A stretch of 64,000 nucleotides of DNA from Phycisphaerales bacterium (lineage in GTDB: Bacteria > Planctomycetota > Phycisphaerae > UBA1845). The position numbers and the translations under genes were made by a program. How positions within the stretch are numbered: position 1 is the first letter of the stretch; every line of letters begins with the position of its first letter. This document shows positions 26,492-35,858 of this stretch, piece after piece. Where the stretch lies: positions 9,571 through 73,570 of the forward strand of contig JACKHH010000016.1 in assembly GCA_020639095.1 (NCBI GenBank), read 5' to 3'. The notes beneath the pieces are model-generated. The model had not been told where the DNA came from, searched no databases, and saw only the letters and a program-made list of their open reading frames with translations.

Positions 26492-27040
26492 ATGAAGAGC
26501 GAAGAGTTTCTCAAGCAACAGTTCATCAGTCTGCGGGCGGAGATCGAAGCGCGGCAAACCCGTTTGTTTCGCATCGTCACCATCGGGATCATCGGCATGC
26601 CGGTGGCGACGTACTTCGCTGCCGGTGCCGACAAGTTGCTCTGGGTAACGCTGCCCTACTTTGCGCTGCTCCTGATCCTCAGCTTCATCGCCGAGCAGAA
26701 CGCGATGATGCGGGCGGGGCGCTACATTCGCGAACAGGTGGAAAAGCGAAGCGAATTCAACCCGGGATGGGAAACGTGGCTGGAGTCGCGGCCCGCGTAT
26801 CGCCACATGGAGTCGCACTTCTTCGCCGCATTCATCATCATCTTCTTCCTGTTCTACTTCCTCGCCGTGGGCATGGCCATGCAGCAGTTGTGGGGCCAAG
26901 CCGGTGGCGACCTCTCCGGGCAATACTGGTATTGGCTTTACGGTGCGATCGCGACCTACGCCATCGGCGCGATCTGGGCCATCTCCACGCTGGTGCATCA
27001 CTGGCGGTCATCGGTCAGCACGATCGATTCCGATGCCTAG
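26492..27040 (+). CDS. Small integral membrane protein of unknown function
   Basis: A 182-residue protein starting at the ATG at 26492 (MKSEEFLKQQFISLRAEIEA). It has an amphipathic N-terminal helix, then two hydrophobic helices (about 27-62: 'IVTIGIIGMPVATYF', 'LPYFALLLILSFIA'), a cytoplasmic charged loop, and two more helices (about 110-140 'FAAFIIIFFLFYFLAVGMAM' and about 148-168). There is no recognisable domain. It is the first gene of the run containing the sugar ABC importer, 58 bp before the binding-protein gene, so an accessory role in uptake is possible but unproven. Confidence 0.7.
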   Translation: MKSEEFLKQQFISLRAEIEARQTRLFRIVTIGIIGMPVATYFAAGADKLLWVTLPYFALLLILSFIAEQNAMMRAGRYIREQVEKRSEFNPGWETWLESRPAYRHMESHFFAAFIIIFFLFYFLAVGMAMQQLWGQAGGDLSGQYWYWLYGAIATYAIGAIWAISTLVHHWRSSVSTIDSDA

Positions 27041-27098
27041 GGGCAGTTCAATCGCTTCCGGTGAAGGCGATTTTCGCGGTTACTGACGGGTGGTGATG

Positions 27099-28571
27099 AT
27101 GGCTCAACTGGTGCGCACGGTCGTGATTGCCGCCCTGTGCGTCGGGGCGGGCGCGCTCATCATCTGGGGCCCGCGCGGTGGACCGCCAATCGATCCCGAT
27201 CGCGTACACGTCACCTATTGGGAAAAATGGACGGATTTCGAAGGCGCGGCAATGCACGCGCTCGTCGACAGGTTTAACGCCACGACGGGGGCGGAACGCG
27301 GGATCTATGTCGAGTACGTCGCGACCACGAACGTCGACATGAAGACGATGGTCGCGACGGCTGGCGGTGATCCGCCCGACCTTGCGGGCCTCTGGCAACG
27401 CAACGTGCACAGCTTCGCCGCGAGTGATGCGCTCACTTCGCTGGATGAACGGGCGCGGTCGGCTGGTCTGCGCGACGGCGCGCTGCTCGATATCTACGAA
27501 CACGCGTGCGAGTACCACGGCGAACTCTTCGCGCTACCGCTAACACCCTCCACCATCGCGCTCTACTACAACAAGGATGCGCTCGCGGAATTCGCCGACG
27601 CGCTGCGCGATGCTGGCCTTGATCCCGAGCGTGCGCCGCGCACCATCGCGGAACTCGACGCGTACGCCGACATCATTCAACGCAGCGACGCGCGCGGCGA
27701 TCTCGAACTGCTCGCGTACCTGCCGGGAACGGCGGGCAGTTTTGCGTGGTTCTGGCAGACCTGGCCGATCTGGTTCGGCGGCAGACTCTACGACGCGTCG
27801 CAGAAGCGGATGCTCGTCGATCAACCCGCGTTCATCGATGCCTATACCTGGGTGAGCAAATACGCCGAGCGATTCGACCGGCGGCGGGTCGCGCGCTTTG
27901 AAGCCGGTCTGGGCAACTTCGCCTCGCCCGACAATCCGTTCATCTCCGGCCATCTCGCGATGGTTCGCCAGGGTCCTTGGTTTGCGAACACGATTCGGCA
28001 GTTCGCGCCGGATATCCATTACGGCGTCGCGCCGTTTCCAACGATCGATGGTGTGCCTCGCGCGTACTACGAAGAAGATGTCATCACCGTTCCGCGCGGC
28101 GCGCGGCACCCGGACGAAGCCTGGTCGTTCATCGAATGGTTGTACACCGCCCCGCCGCAACACTACTCGCCGCCGGATGGCAGTACCGGAATGGGGTACG
28201 AGTACTATGAGTCGCGCGCGGATGGCAAGACTGTTCGGAAACCGATGCCACCGCTGCGCCCGATCGAGTGGTTGTGCTGGATGCACTGCAAGAACAACCC
28301 GCTGCGCAATCCTGACCCGGCATTCGTCGAGACGCATCCCAACCCAGCTATTGAGGTACACGAAGCGCTCGCCCGCGCGGAGCACGCCGACACGGTTCCA
28401 CCGCTGCCCAACTGGGCGGAGATCGAAAACGAATTCGTCGCGGCCTATGCCGACATCTGGGCGGCGGGCCCGCCGGTACGCGAGCGATTGCGCGAGTGCC
28501 AGCGGCGCATTGATATTCTGACGAAGCTGACCGAAACACGTTTGGCGCGACACGCCGTGGCGTACCCTTAA
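27099..28571 (+). CDS. ABC transporter sugar-binding protein (family 1 extracellular solute-binding)
   Basis: A 490-residue solute-binding protein. The N-terminus 'AQLVRTVVIAALCVGAGALIIW' is a hydrophobic anchor or signal segment without a lipobox Cys. The mature part starts 'VHVTYWEKWTDFEGAAMHALVDRFNA', followed by 'GDPPDLAGLWQRNVHSFAA', 'YHGELFALPLTPSTIALYYNKDA' and 'DVITVPRGARHPDEAWSFIEWLY', all typical of MalE/UgpB-like proteins. It is followed 6 bp later by a permease gene. The start may be the ATG at 27096 or 27099; the GGTGGTGATG just upstream serves as ribosome site. It likely binds an oligosaccharide handled by the GH enzymes around it. Confidence 0.9.
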   Translation: MAQLVRTVVIAALCVGAGALIIWGPRGGPPIDPDRVHVTYWEKWTDFEGAAMHALVDRFNATTGAERGIYVEYVATTNVDMKTMVATAGGDPPDLAGLWQRNVHSFAASDALTSLDERARSAGLRDGALLDIYEHACEYHGELFALPLTPSTIALYYNKDALAEFADALRDAGLDPERAPRTIAELDAYADIIQRSDARGDLELLAYLPGTAGSFAWFWQTWPIWFGGRLYDASQKRMLVDQPAFIDAYTWVSKYAERFDRRRVARFEAGLGNFASPDNPFISGHLAMVRQGPWFANTIRQFAPDIHYGVAPFPTIDGVPRAYYEEDVITVPRGARHPDEAWSFIEWLYTAPPQHYSPPDGSTGMGYEYYESRADGKTVRKPMPPLRPIEWLCWMHCKNNPLRNPDPAFVETHPNPAIEVHEALARAEHADTVPPLPNWAEIENEFVAAYADIWAAGPPVRERLRECQRRIDILTKLTETRLARHAVAYP

Positions 28572-28577
28572 TCCAAA

Positions 28578-29474
28578 GTGAACAAGCGAGTACACAATTC
28601 CGACAGTGCGGTACACGGTTTGCTGTGGATCAGTCCATGGCTTGTTGGGTTCGCTGTGTTCACGCTGCTTCCGGTGGTGATCTCCGGGTACTGGTCGTTC
28701 TGCGATTTCGACGGACTACGGCCCGCGGTGTTCACCGGTACGGAGAACTGGACGACGGTGCTGCACGATCCGCTGCTGCACCAGACGGTGCGCAACACCG
28801 CGATCTATGCCGCGTTCGCCCTGCCCATCGGACTTGCGCTGGCGCTGGGACTCGCGCTGGCGCTGAGCGCGCGGATTCCCGGGCGAGCGGTTTGGCGCGC
28901 GATGATCTTCCTGCCCACGCTGATGCCGCTCGTAGCCGTTGGAATCATCTGGATGTGGGTGTTCAACGCGCGCTACGGCTTGCTGAATCTCGTGCTGGGT
29001 AAGCTCGGAATCACGGGCCCGAACTGGCTGACCGATCCGCAGTGGACCATGAGCAGCATGGTGATTCTGGGGATGTGGGGCATCGGCAATGCGATGATTA
29101 TTTTCATCGCAGCGCTTCAGGACGTGCCGAGCGAATTGTATGAGTCAGCCGCCCTCGACGGGGCTGGTCCGTGGCAGCGCTTTCGTTCGGTGACGCTGCC
29201 GATGGTGTCGCCCGCGATTTTCTTCAACGTGGTGATCGGCGTAATCTATGTGTGGCAGATCTTCGCCGCGCCGTACGTCATGCTGCCCGGCGGCGGTCCG
29301 GGGCGCAACGCGTACTTCTACACGATGTATCTCTACGATCTCGCGTTCACGTACCGGCGGTTCGGGTACGCGTGTACGCTGAGTTGGGTGCAGCTGGCGA
29401 TCATACTGTTCTTGACAGCGCTCGCGTTCCGCTTTGGCCGGCGATGGGTCTACTATCGCGGAGCGCTCCAATGA
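28578..29474 (+). CDS. Sugar ABC transporter permease (MalF-type)
   Basis: A 298-residue permease with a GTG start, 6 bp after the binding-protein gene. It has six predicted helices, starting with 'LLWISPWLVGFAVFTLLPVVISGYWSF', and the EAA cytoplasmic loop 'LYESAALDGAGPWQRFRSVTLPMVSPAI' that docks to the ATPase. The stop overlaps the next start (ATGA). Together with the next gene it forms the membrane channel of a carbohydrate-uptake (CUT1) importer. No ATPase gene is in the locus, so it probably uses a shared MsmK/UgpC-type ATPase from elsewhere. Confidence 0.93.
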   Translation: MNKRVHNSDSAVHGLLWISPWLVGFAVFTLLPVVISGYWSFCDFDGLRPAVFTGTENWTTVLHDPLLHQTVRNTAIYAAFALPIGLALALGLALALSARIPGRAVWRAMIFLPTLMPLVAVGIIWMWVFNARYGLLNLVLGKLGITGPNWLTDPQWTMSSMVILGMWGIGNAMIIFIAALQDVPSELYESAALDGAGPWQRFRSVTLPMVSPAIFFNVVIGVIYVWQIFAAPYVMLPGGGPGRNAYFYTMYLYDLAFTYRRFGYACTLSWVQLAIILFLTALAFRFGRRWVYYRGALQ

Positions 29475-30379
29475 CCGGCAGACTGCAATTGCGCTGGTTG
29501 GCGCTCATCGTCGCGGTGCTCGCGAGCGTTGCGTTCGCGCTGCCGTTGCTGTGGATGCTCGGCACCAGTGTTAAACCCATTGAGGAAGTGACCACCGCCA
29601 GCCTGCGTTTGCTCCCGGAGGATCCCGGCAACATCACGAAGTACGCAAGGGAGAACTACTACTCCGGCAGGCCGCACTTCACCGACGCGAACGGGATCGA
29701 ACGCACGGGACATGAGGGCGTGCTCACCAGCGAGAACGTGAACTTCCCGGTGTTCCTCCGCAATACGGTGATCGTGGCGGTTTGCGGTGTGCTCGGCATG
29801 GTACTGTCGAGCGCGATCGTGGCGTATGGTTTTGGCTGCATCCGCTGGCGCGGACGCGGGTTCTTCTTCGGCGTGCTGCTCGCGACGATGATGATTCCGT
29901 TTCCCGCAACGATGATCCCGACGTACTTCATCTTCAAGTATTTGGGTTGGATCGGAACGCTCAGGCCGCTGTGGGTCCCCGCGTGGTTCGCCGGTGCGTT
30001 TAACGTTTTCCTCTTGCGGCAGTTCTTCATGCAGATTCCGCGCGAACTCTTCGATGCGGGCAGGATCGACGGATTGTCACACTGGGGGATATTCTGGCGG
30101 ATCGTGATGCCGCTGGCCAAACCGGCATTGACCGTGGTGGCACTGTTCCACCTGATTTTCGTGTGGAATGATTTTCTTGCGCCGCTGGTGTATCTGCACC
30201 ATCAGGATACATTCACGCTGGCGCTGGGACTCCAGTTTTACCAGCAGCAGCACGGCGGAACGCCCTGGAACACAATGATGGCGGCATGCGTGCTCACCGT
30301 CGCGCCGCTGGTGATCGTGTTCCTGATCGCGCAGAAGCACCTGATGGGCAGTATGGCGACGTCAGGTTTGAAAGCATGA
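29471..30379 (+). CDS. Carbohydrate ABC transporter permease (MalG-type)
   Basis: A 302-residue permease starting at the ATG at 29471, which overlaps the previous stop by four bases (ATGA). It has an N-terminal helix 'LALIVAVLASVAFALPLLWMLGTS', a larger periplasmic loop of about 70 residues between TM1 and TM2, then five helices and the EAA-type loop 'LFDAGRIDGLSHWGIFWRIVMPLAKPAL'. The CUT1 type is consistent with the upstream genes. The next gene, GH3, follows after 104 bp. Confidence 0.93.
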   Translation: MTGRLQLRWLALIVAVLASVAFALPLLWMLGTSVKPIEEVTTASLRLLPEDPGNITKYARENYYSGRPHFTDANGIERTGHEGVLTSENVNFPVFLRNTVIVAVCGVLGMVLSSAIVAYGFGCIRWRGRGFFFGVLLATMMIPFPATMIPTYFIFKYLGWIGTLRPLWVPAWFAGAFNVFLLRQFFMQIPRELFDAGRIDGLSHWGIFWRIVMPLAKPALTVVALFHLIFVWNDFLAPLVYLHHQDTFTLALGLQFYQQQHGGTPWNTMMAACVLTVAPLVIVFLIAQKHLMGSMATSGLKA

Positions 30380-30483
30380 CGGCTCGACGACCGTCTGCGG
30401 TTAATCGTGAATTCCTGCGTTGCGAACATGGCAGCGCGTTATGACAGTTGGACATGCATAGCGGAGTATTCCGGAGGATGACC

Positions 30484-32748
30484 ATGCAACACAACCACGC
30501 TCGGCGAATGTCTCGCCTGATTCTGACCTGTGGCGTGCTCGGACTGTTGTCCGCACCCCAGGTCCTGGCAGAAGTTCAGCCGATGAAGCAGTCGGCGGAG
30601 GTCGAGGCGAAGATCAACGCGCTGATCGAGAGCATGACCGTCGAAGAGATGGCGGGTCAGCTCACCCAGATTTGGGGCAGCGAGGTGCAGGACACGAACC
30701 CCGTCACCGCCAAGACCAAGCATGAGGATCTGCTGGGTCAGATTCGCGCGGGGATGGTCGGTTCTTTGCTCGGCGCGCACGGTGCGGAGTACATCAACGA
30801 GTTGCAGCGGGCAGCCGTCAAGGAATCGAAGCACGGTATTCCGCTCATCATTGGCAACGATGTGATTCACGGCTATCGCACGATGTTTCCGATTCCGCTG
30901 GGTGGTGCCGCCACCTGGGACGTTGATCTGATTGAGAAATCGGAACGCGTCGCCGCGATCGAATGTGCGGCCATGGGTACACACTGGACGTTTGCGCCGA
31001 TGATCGACGTCTGTCGCGATCCGCGCTGGGGCCGTGTGGCGGAGGGGGCCGGCGAAGACCCGATGCTGGGATCAGCCATGGCGGCTGCCCGTGTTCGCGG
31101 ATTCCAGGGCAAAGACCTCACCGCAAAGGACACCGTGCTCGCGTGCGCCAAACACTTCGTCGCGTACGGCGGCGCGGAAGGCGGTCGCGACTACAACACG
31201 GTCGATATTTCGCTACAAACGCTGCACGACGTTTACCTGCCACCATTCAAAGCCGCGGTCAATGTCGGCGCGGGCAGCATCATGAGCGCGTTCAACGAAG
31301 TCAACGGTGTTCCCGCATCCGCGAACCCCTACACACTCACGACGGTGCTGCGCGATCAATGGGGATTTGGCGGTTTCGTGGTCAGCGATTGGTCCTCGGT
31401 GACGGAAGTGATCCCGCATGGTTTCGCGGTCGACGCAGCCGATGCCGATGCGAAAGCGATCACCGCGGGCGTGGACATGGACATGTCGTCGATGTCGTAC
31501 CGCGAACACCTTCCGAGTCTCGTGAAGAGTGGCAAAGTCAGCAAAGCTGTGGTCGAAGAAGCGGTTCGCCGCGTCCTGCGCATGAAGTTCGCGCTGGGTC
31601 TGTTTGACGATCCTTATCTCGACACCGAGTTGGAGAAGAAAGTCATCCTCACGGACGAGAACCGCGCGCTGGCACGTGAGGTGGCGCGGAGTTCCTTTGT
31701 GCTGCTGCGCAACGAGGATTCGTTGCTTCCGATCAAGGATGACGTAAAGAGCATCGCAGTCATCGGTCCGCTGGCTGAAAGCAAGCGCGATCCGCTGGGA
31801 ACCTGGGCGGGCGTCGCCAAGGCGGAAGATGTGGTTTCCGTCATGGAAGGCCTGAAGAGTCGCGCAGGCGAGAAGGTCAGCGTGCGCTACGCCAAGGGCT
31901 GCGACATATCGAGTGATGACACCTCTGGTTTTTCCGAAGCGGTCGAGCTGACGAAGGACAGCGACCTGGTCGTGATAGTGATCGGCGAGAGCGCGGAGAT
32001 GAGCGGTGAAGCGCACTCGCGGTCAAGTGTGGAGCTTCCCGGTGTGCAGCGCGAGTTGGTCCAGGCGGTCGCGAAGACCGGCAAGCCGGTCGTCGTCGTG
32101 CTGCTCAACGGCAGGCCGATGGCGTTGCCCTGGATCGCCGAGAACATCCCCGCGATCCTGGTCACTTGGCATGCCGGCATCGAGTGCGGCAACGCGGTGG
32201 CGGATGTGCTGTTTGGCGATTTCAACCCGTGCGGCAAATTGCCGAGCACGTTCCCGCGCAAGACCGGGCAGATTCCCATCTACCTCGGCCACAAGAACAC
32301 CGGCAGACCGCCGACCACCGAACGCTACACGTCGAAGTACATCGATCTGCCATGGACGCCGCTCTATCCGTTCGGCTACGGGCTGAGCTATACCACGTTT
32401 GGCTATAGCAACCTCAACATTGCCTCGTCGGATATCAAGCGCGACGGCACGCTGAGTGTCACTGTGGATGTTGCCAACACGGGCAAGGTTGCGGGTGCGG
32501 AAATCGTCCAGCTTTATGTGCGCGACCTGGTCGGCAGCATGACGCGTCCGGTGAAGGAGCTGAAGGCGTTCAGGAAGGTCACGCTAGCACCAGGCGAGTC
32601 GCAGAACATCGCATTCGATGTTGCCGCGAGCGAACTTGGTTTCCACAATTGGGATATGGAGTACGTCGTCGAACCGGGCGAATTCCAGCTTTGGGTCGGC
32701 GGCAGCAGCACGGGCGACGTCGAAGGTCGCTTCCAAATCGTCGAATAG
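30484..32748 (+). CDS. Secreted glycoside hydrolase family 3 beta-glucosidase (BglX-like)
   Basis: A 754-residue GH3 enzyme. The ATG at 30484 is preceded by CCGGAGGATGACC, a good ribosome site. The signal peptide spans about 1-30 (…LILTCGVLGLLSAPQVLAEVQ). The (beta/alpha)8 domain carries 'HGIPLIIGNDVIHGYRTMFPIPLG', the KHF triad at 223-225 and the nucleophile Asp302 in VSDWSS. The second domain ('LPIKDDVKSIAVIGPLA') and the C-terminal fibronectin-III-like domain ('VELYVRD…SMTRPVKELKAF') are complete, as in E. coli BglX (765 residues). It should release glucose from beta-gluco-oligosaccharides in the periplasm or outside, feeding the importer upstream. Confidence 0.95.
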   Translation: MQHNHARRMSRLILTCGVLGLLSAPQVLAEVQPMKQSAEVEAKINALIESMTVEEMAGQLTQIWGSEVQDTNPVTAKTKHEDLLGQIRAGMVGSLLGAHGAEYINELQRAAVKESKHGIPLIIGNDVIHGYRTMFPIPLGGAATWDVDLIEKSERVAAIECAAMGTHWTFAPMIDVCRDPRWGRVAEGAGEDPMLGSAMAAARVRGFQGKDLTAKDTVLACAKHFVAYGGAEGGRDYNTVDISLQTLHDVYLPPFKAAVNVGAGSIMSAFNEVNGVPASANPYTLTTVLRDQWGFGGFVVSDWSSVTEVIPHGFAVDAADADAKAITAGVDMDMSSMSYREHLPSLVKSGKVSKAVVEEAVRRVLRMKFALGLFDDPYLDTELEKKVILTDENRALAREVARSSFVLLRNEDSLLPIKDDVKSIAVIGPLAESKRDPLGTWAGVAKAEDVVSVMEGLKSRAGEKVSVRYAKGCDISSDDTSGFSEAVELTKDSDLVVIVIGESAEMSGEAHSRSSVELPGVQRELVQAVAKTGKPVVVVLLNGRPMALPWIAENIPAILVTWHAGIECGNAVADVLFGDFNPCGKLPSTFPRKTGQIPIYLGHKNTGRPPTTERYTSKYIDLPWTPLYPFGYGLSYTTFGYSNLNIASSDIKRDGTLSVTVDVANTGKVAGAEIVQLYVRDLVGSMTRPVKELKAFRKVTLAPGESQNIAFDVAASELGFHNWDMEYVVEPGEFQLWVGGSSTGDVEGRFQIVE

Positions 32749-32779
32749 TTGCCGACGCCGCTTCACGCACACAAGAAAA

Positions 32780-32813
32780 CTCCCGCCCGGGGCTCAACGA
32801 CCCCGGGCGGGAG
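32780..32813. terminator. Strong bidirectional hairpin between GH3 and the dockerin gene
   Basis: A perfect 13-bp stem (32780-32792 with 32801-32813, CTCCCGCCCGGGG) encloses the 8-nt loop CTCAACGA. It lies between the convergent stop codons of GH3 (32748) and the secreted binding protein (32847). On the minus strand the stem is followed by the T-rich TTTTCTTGTG. Confidence 0.85.
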
Positions 32814-32846
32814 CAACTGATTACGGCAGGTTACATCTGAAACGCT

Positions 32847-35800
32847 TTACGGCGTCACGCCGCAAGCAGCCGGCGTATTCGTCTGGCAAACGCACGGTCC
32901 GGTACCGGTACCGAAGTTCGCGCCGCTGGCGATAACACCAATGTCGCCCGGGTTGATCGCTCCTCCACTGCCGTCGACGTCTGCGCGATCGCAGGCGGGC
33001 GGATTCTGGCCGAAGTTCGCACCGCTCGCCACGAGTCCGATGTCGCCTGCGTTCGTGCTGCCATCGCAGTTGACGTCGTGGGCCGCACACTGAACGCCGA
33101 AGTACGCCAGATCGTCACCGTCGACGTCGCCGTCGCAGTCAAAGTCGCCATCGGCCCAGCCGCAGGAGTTGTCGGCGTTGCAGGCCGCGGTCTGATTCGC
33201 GGCAACGATCGCCTGATCGGCTGCGTCGACGTTGCCATCGAGGTTCGCATCGCCCGCTGCCGTACCCAGGATCGTACCGACCAGTTCGGTCACGTCGTCG
33301 GCATCCACGTCGAGGTCGCCGTCCATGTCACAGCTCAGGTCCATGAATACGGCTTCATCGATGTTCGACCAGTCCTTGATGTTGTGGCAGACGTAGTCGA
33401 TGTCCTGCGCGTCGATCTTGCCGTCCCAACCACGCGGACCTGCACCGGGCACCGGGCTACCACCCGCGACGTCGCCGCGGAAGTCACCGGGCTTGTACAC
33501 GTTGCCGGTGTTCGCCAGGTAGCTCGCCGTGCTGGCCGGCGCGATAAACGTCGGCTCGCCAAAGGCAACGCCGGGGGCGACCTTCAGCAGACCGTTTGAA
33601 TCCGCCCAGGGGTATGGCTTGCCGAGTGCGTTGATCTGGTTGTCGATCGCGATCGCGCCCTGCTTGCGATCGAGTTGCTTGCCCAAGCCAATGCGGGCGG
33701 GCGACGTGACCAGCGCAAGACCGTCGGCGAAGTAGCGCAGGTCTTCCTTGCTGAACTCGCCGTCGCCGTCGAAGTCACCGAGGACTTCAGGAATGGCATT
33801 GTCCGCCGTCATGTCGCCCAGGTTTGCACCCGAGGCGCCGCCGGTCGCAACACCCGTCTGCTGCCAGGCGCGCGGCGTGTAATAGGACTTGACCAACTCA
33901 ACGGCATCATCGAGATCGCGATCGCCGTCGTTGTTGAAGTCGCCCTGCGTGCGGTTACGCATCGCCAGTTCGCTACCGGCATTGATCGACGTGTACGCGC
34001 CATTCCAGTAGATGTACGAAGTTAACTGGCCGTCGGTGTACGGCGTGCTGCCGCTCTTCGCGAGACGACCGGGAACCAGACCAGCCGGGTTGGCTGAACC
34101 GTACGCTGCGGTGTCACCACCCCAACCCAAACCGTTGTTCGCGCGGGTGTATTCCTGAAGGTCAGTGTTGACAGCAATCGCGTTGAATTCCATCGGCTCG
34201 CCGTTGCTCGACACGCAGTCAAGCGCTGCCGGCAGGAAGAACGAGACCGCGAGACTCTGACCCGGCGAGTTGACGATCTGGCCGCAGAAGTCGCCGGCTT
34301 CGCAATCGGTGTTGACCGCGCACGGACGAATCGTCGTACACGTACCGCTCGTACCGCAATCTACGTCATTCACGCAGTCGATGCCTTCATCGCCGCTGCA
34401 AACATAGCTGTCGCCGCACTCGCCACCAAACACGCTGCCGGTGAAGAGGTCGGTGCTGTCGAAAATGTTGTTGAGGTAGTCAGCCAGTGCCTGGTTTTCG
34501 ACGGGCGGATCATTGGCGTCGTACTTGGGATCGCCAGGATTACGATTCGCGTTGATGTTGCCGCGGACGACGTACGACTCGAAACCGGCAACCTGATAGC
34601 CGGCGCACGCGTCGCAGTTGTCCAGCGTGGTGTCGATGCTCGGACGCACGTAGCCGCTAACGTCGCAGTCGCACAGCGGGTTCCCAGCGGCGTCAACGTC
34701 CTTGCAAACGCTCATGACTTCGTAGAATCCGCGCGAAGCGTCGCGGGCCGCACGGCTGCCACCGGCGAGACCGGTGTAACCGATTGCCAGACGGTTGTTC
34801 TGAACAGCGCCTTCCATGCGGCTCGAACCACCCTTGTTGCTGGGCTGATGCGTCGGGCCGAGCAGGTCGGTTGAGGAGCTTTCGGTGAACGTGCCCAGGT
34901 TTTCGCCACGGCCCCAGCTCGGGTCGATGTTCAGCGAGTTCATCGCTGCGTTGCGCGTACCCGAACCGACGTCGCGTGTGGCGCCCGTGAGGTTCTCACC
35001 GTTCGGCAGACGACCGGTGACGAAGTGGTACTGGAGTTCCGAGTATTTCACGTCCTCGGTACCCACGCCGCGGTTGGCGATGATTGCGACCGGTACCCAC
35101 GCGGTCGTGAGGCTGTAGAGCGTGTTGGCGTCGGGCGCTTCCTCGTTGAAGTTCAGGGAGTTGGTGGTGCAGTCGCGCGAAAGGCTCTGAAGCTGGGGCA
35201 CATCACCCACCGACGAGGCCACGGAGTTCAAACCGTAGCCAACCTCGTTCGGGTTCTTGTTCCAGCTCGCATCCGCTTCGGTACCCAGACCGACGACGGC
35301 CCACGAACCGGGAACGTCGAGCACGGCAGCGTCGATCGAGCACTGCTCGAGCGGCGTACCCGTCGAGTTCACGAAGTCGCCGAAGCCCGATGCGATGGCT
35401 CCACCCGTCGCGTACTCGAAGCGGTTGAAGATACCACCTTCCGACGGGATCTGGTCCGTTTCGACGACGCCACAAAGCTGGCTGTCGACGAATTCACCAA
35501 ATCCGTTCACCGAACCCACCGAGCGATAGTTCAGCGCCCAGTAGGTGTTGAGCGGATTGCCCGCCTGGTACGTCGTTGCGAGCTGATCGACGAAGAGAAA
35601 CATCGGGTCCGGGTTCACGAAACCAAAGAACCCATCGGTGTCGACGTCGATCCAGTCGTTTGTCGAAGCGGCTGCGCGGAAGAAGTCCACGAACAGCGAC
35701 GCGCCGGCCATGTTGATCTGACCGCCTTCAATTGTGATGTTGTTGACCGGATCGGTGCCGGTTCCATTGGCATTGCAATCGATGGCCGCGAAACTGGCCT

Positions 35801-35858
35801 GTGCCATGCCCATGGTAGCTGCCGTGGCAACAAGCCCGACTAGCAAGCGTTTACTCAT
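32847..35858 (-). CDS. Secreted PstS-like binding domain fused to multiple dockerin-type repeats
   Basis: A 1003-residue secreted protein. The signal peptide is 1-24 (…MGMAQASFAAID). The first about 330 residues look like a phosphate/anion-binding PBP domain: 'GGQINMAGASLFVDFF' opens it and 'TRDVGSGTRNAAMNSLNI' (about 293-308) is the anion-loop-like signature of PstS proteins (S/D-GSGT). A Cys-rich segment with C-x5-C-type spacing lies at about 480-525. The rest carries at least six Ca-loop motifs of dockerin or EF-hand type (DFNNDGDRDLDD, DFDGDGEFSKED, DMDGDLDVDADD, DANLDGNVDAAD, DFDCDGDVDGDD, DVNCDGSTNAGD, DVDGSGGAINPGD). The start is supported by AGGAG. No phosphate transport genes are near. 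Confidence 0.75.
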   Translation of the reverse strand: MSKRLLVGLVATAATMGMAQASFAAIDCNANGTGTDPVNNITIEGGQINMAGASLFVDFFRAAASTNDWIDVDTDGFFGFVNPDPMFLFVDQLATTYQAGNPLNTYWALNYRSVGSVNGFGEFVDSQLCGVVETDQIPSEGGIFNRFEYATGGAIASGFGDFVNSTGTPLEQCSIDAAVLDVPGSWAVVGLGTEADASWNKNPNEVGYGLNSVASSVGDVPQLQSLSRDCTTNSLNFNEEAPDANTLYSLTTAWVPVAIIANRGVGTEDVKYSELQYHFVTGRLPNGENLTGATRDVGSGTRNAAMNSLNIDPSWGRGENLGTFTESSSTDLLGPTHQPSNKGGSSRMEGAVQNNRLAIGYTGLAGGSRAARDASRGFYEVMSVCKDVDAAGNPLCDCDVSGYVRPSIDTTLDNCDACAGYQVAGFESYVVRGNINANRNPGDPKYDANDPPVENQALADYLNNIFDSTDLFTGSVFGGECGDSYVCSGDEGIDCVNDVDCGTSGTCTTIRPCAVNTDCEAGDFCGQIVNSPGQSLAVSFFLPAALDCVSSNGEPMEFNAIAVNTDLQEYTRANNGLGWGGDTAAYGSANPAGLVPGRLAKSGSTPYTDGQLTSYIYWNGAYTSINAGSELAMRNRTQGDFNNDGDRDLDDAVELVKSYYTPRAWQQTGVATGGASGANLGDMTADNAIPEVLGDFDGDGEFSKEDLRYFADGLALVTSPARIGLGKQLDRKQGAIAIDNQINALGKPYPWADSNGLLKVAPGVAFGEPTFIAPASTASYLANTGNVYKPGDFRGDVAGGSPVPGAGPRGWDGKIDAQDIDYVCHNIKDWSNIDEAVFMDLSCDMDGDLDVDADDVTELVGTILGTAAGDANLDGNVDAADQAIVAANQTAACNADNSCGWADGDFDCDGDVDGDDLAYFGVQCAAHDVNCDGSTNAGDIGLVASGANFGQNPPACDRADVDGSGGAINPGDIGVIASGANFGTGTGPCVCQTNTPAACGVTP

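Noticed and set aside
34370..34696. Thr/Ala-rich short frame inside the dockerin gene
   Set aside because: It is an out-of-frame shadow of the secreted protein.
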